DNA of 64,000 nucleotides from Breznakiella homolactica (GTDB lineage: Bacteria > Spirochaetota > Spirochaetia > Treponematales > Breznakiellaceae), in assembly GCF_016616095.2 (NCBI RefSeq), contig NZ_CP067089.2, positions 2,170,001-2,234,000 of the forward strand, in the 5' to 3' direction. The notes under the pieces are model-generated. The model saw only the letters and a program-made list of their open reading frames with translations. It searched no databases and was not told where the DNA came from. Below are positions 63,754 to 64,000 of the stretch, piece by piece (position 1 is the stretch's first letter; each line of letters opens with the position of its first letter). Made by a program: the position numbers and the translations under genes.

Positions 63754-63956
63754 GCAGGATACCTGCGCAATACCGTAAAGCCCAGCAGAGCGGCATGGCA
63801 ATAACGGATCCGGGGGTCCTGTCTGAGGGGGTGGGGTATGGCTCCTCGTCGGCCTTCGGCCTCGAAAGTCGCTCATACCCCACCCCCTCAGACACCCCGC
63901 GTTAGCTTTTTTACCATGCCGCTCTGCTGCATCTCCGTACATTGCAGGTACCCTGC
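63754..63956 (+). repeat. Palindromic element 10 (type II flank, A core)
   Basis: Starts directly after the MFS-HEAT stop codon. Terminal arms GCAGGATACCTGC / GCAGGTACCCTGC (imperfect), AGAGCGGCATGG / CCATGCCGCTCT, and perfect 20-bp inner arms 63821-63840 and 63874-63893. The loop is GGCCTTCGGCCTCGAAAG, a variant of GGCCTGCGGCC. The conserved tail (CCTTTGCGGAGGGGTTCGGT) continues to the window end, so a partner copy may lie just beyond. Confidence 0.85.
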
Positions 63957-64000
63957 CTTTGCGGAGGGGTTCGGTATGGGTGGATTGCACGGCTTAGGGC

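Noticed and set aside
10456-63956. Integron attC sites
   Set aside because: Position after stop codons and a variable central stem recall attC, but the paired RYYYAAC / GTTRRRY core boxes are not consistently present, the elements also occur in front of genes, and no integron integrase is seen.

Overview
This is a coding-dense, moderately GC-rich bacterial chromosome segment. It most resembles a host- or gut-associated spirochaete of the Treponema group. That placement is an inference from gene content: at least nine predicted lipoproteins (several with treponeme-style FIVAR-like, chitobiase-C-like and beta-helix domains), a formate-tetrahydrofolate ligase as in homoacetogenic treponemes, a CBS/DRTGG inorganic pyrophosphatase and a periplasmic-type amino-acid ABC transporter. 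There is no rRNA, tRNA, CRISPR array, integrase or transposase that I can recognise.

Layout. 1-6717 (minus): arginine operon argCJBDGH, cut by the left edge inside argH, with a candidate promoter overlapped by ARG-box-like sites. 7.4-10.5 kb: TPR lipoprotein, VWA protein, dihydrolipoamide dehydrogenase. 11-15.3 kb: HD hydrolase, small lipoprotein, a MarR-MATE operon with a candidate operator, FIVAR-like lipoprotein. 15.4-22.7 kb (minus): tyrS, an MFS carrier, an FnIII-like lipoprotein and a 1009-residue beta-helix lipoprotein. 22.9-26.4 kb: AgrC/AgrA-like two-component pair overlapping tail to tail, and a glycosyltransferase. 26.7-33.6 kb: mazG, pth, alpha-galactosidase, CBS-pyrophosphatase, thioredoxin-like protein, an FGE/SUMF1-like protein coupled to clpP. 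34.4-41.8 kb: MFS carrier, rhodanese, fhs, alr, two lipoproteins. 42.4-51.3 kb: ABC-F ATPase, PAP2 phosphatase, galU, mnmE-mnmG, a ROK regulator, HIT protein. 51.4-57.9 kb: a split FAD/FMN lipoprotein reductase, thioesterase, cation/H+ antiporter, EamA carrier, alpha/beta hydrolase, nitroreductase. 58.6-63.8 kb: polar amino-acid ABC transporter and an MFS-HEAT fusion.

The most unusual content is between the genes. Ten intergenic loci (about 4 kb in total), plus one remnant, carry a family of nested palindromic elements I do not recognise by name. Each full copy has a conserved frame around a central stem whose 20-bp arms differ in every copy yet stay complementary within the copy. One flank type (type II, with AGAAGCATGG/CCATGCTTCT arms and its own unique terminal inverted repeat) often begins 0-6 nt after a stop codon. 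The other (type I, with GGGGGAGCA/TGCTCCCCC arms) points at the 5' end of a gene, often with a -35 hexamer 1-6 nt beyond its end. Both types are frequently paired head to head. The pattern suggests a mobile or structurally selected DNA/RNA element that marks transcription-unit boundaries.

Several well-formed promoters place the -10 box only 5-7 nt from the start codon with no ribosome-binding site, suggesting leaderless mRNAs for alr, galU and a lipoprotein gene.
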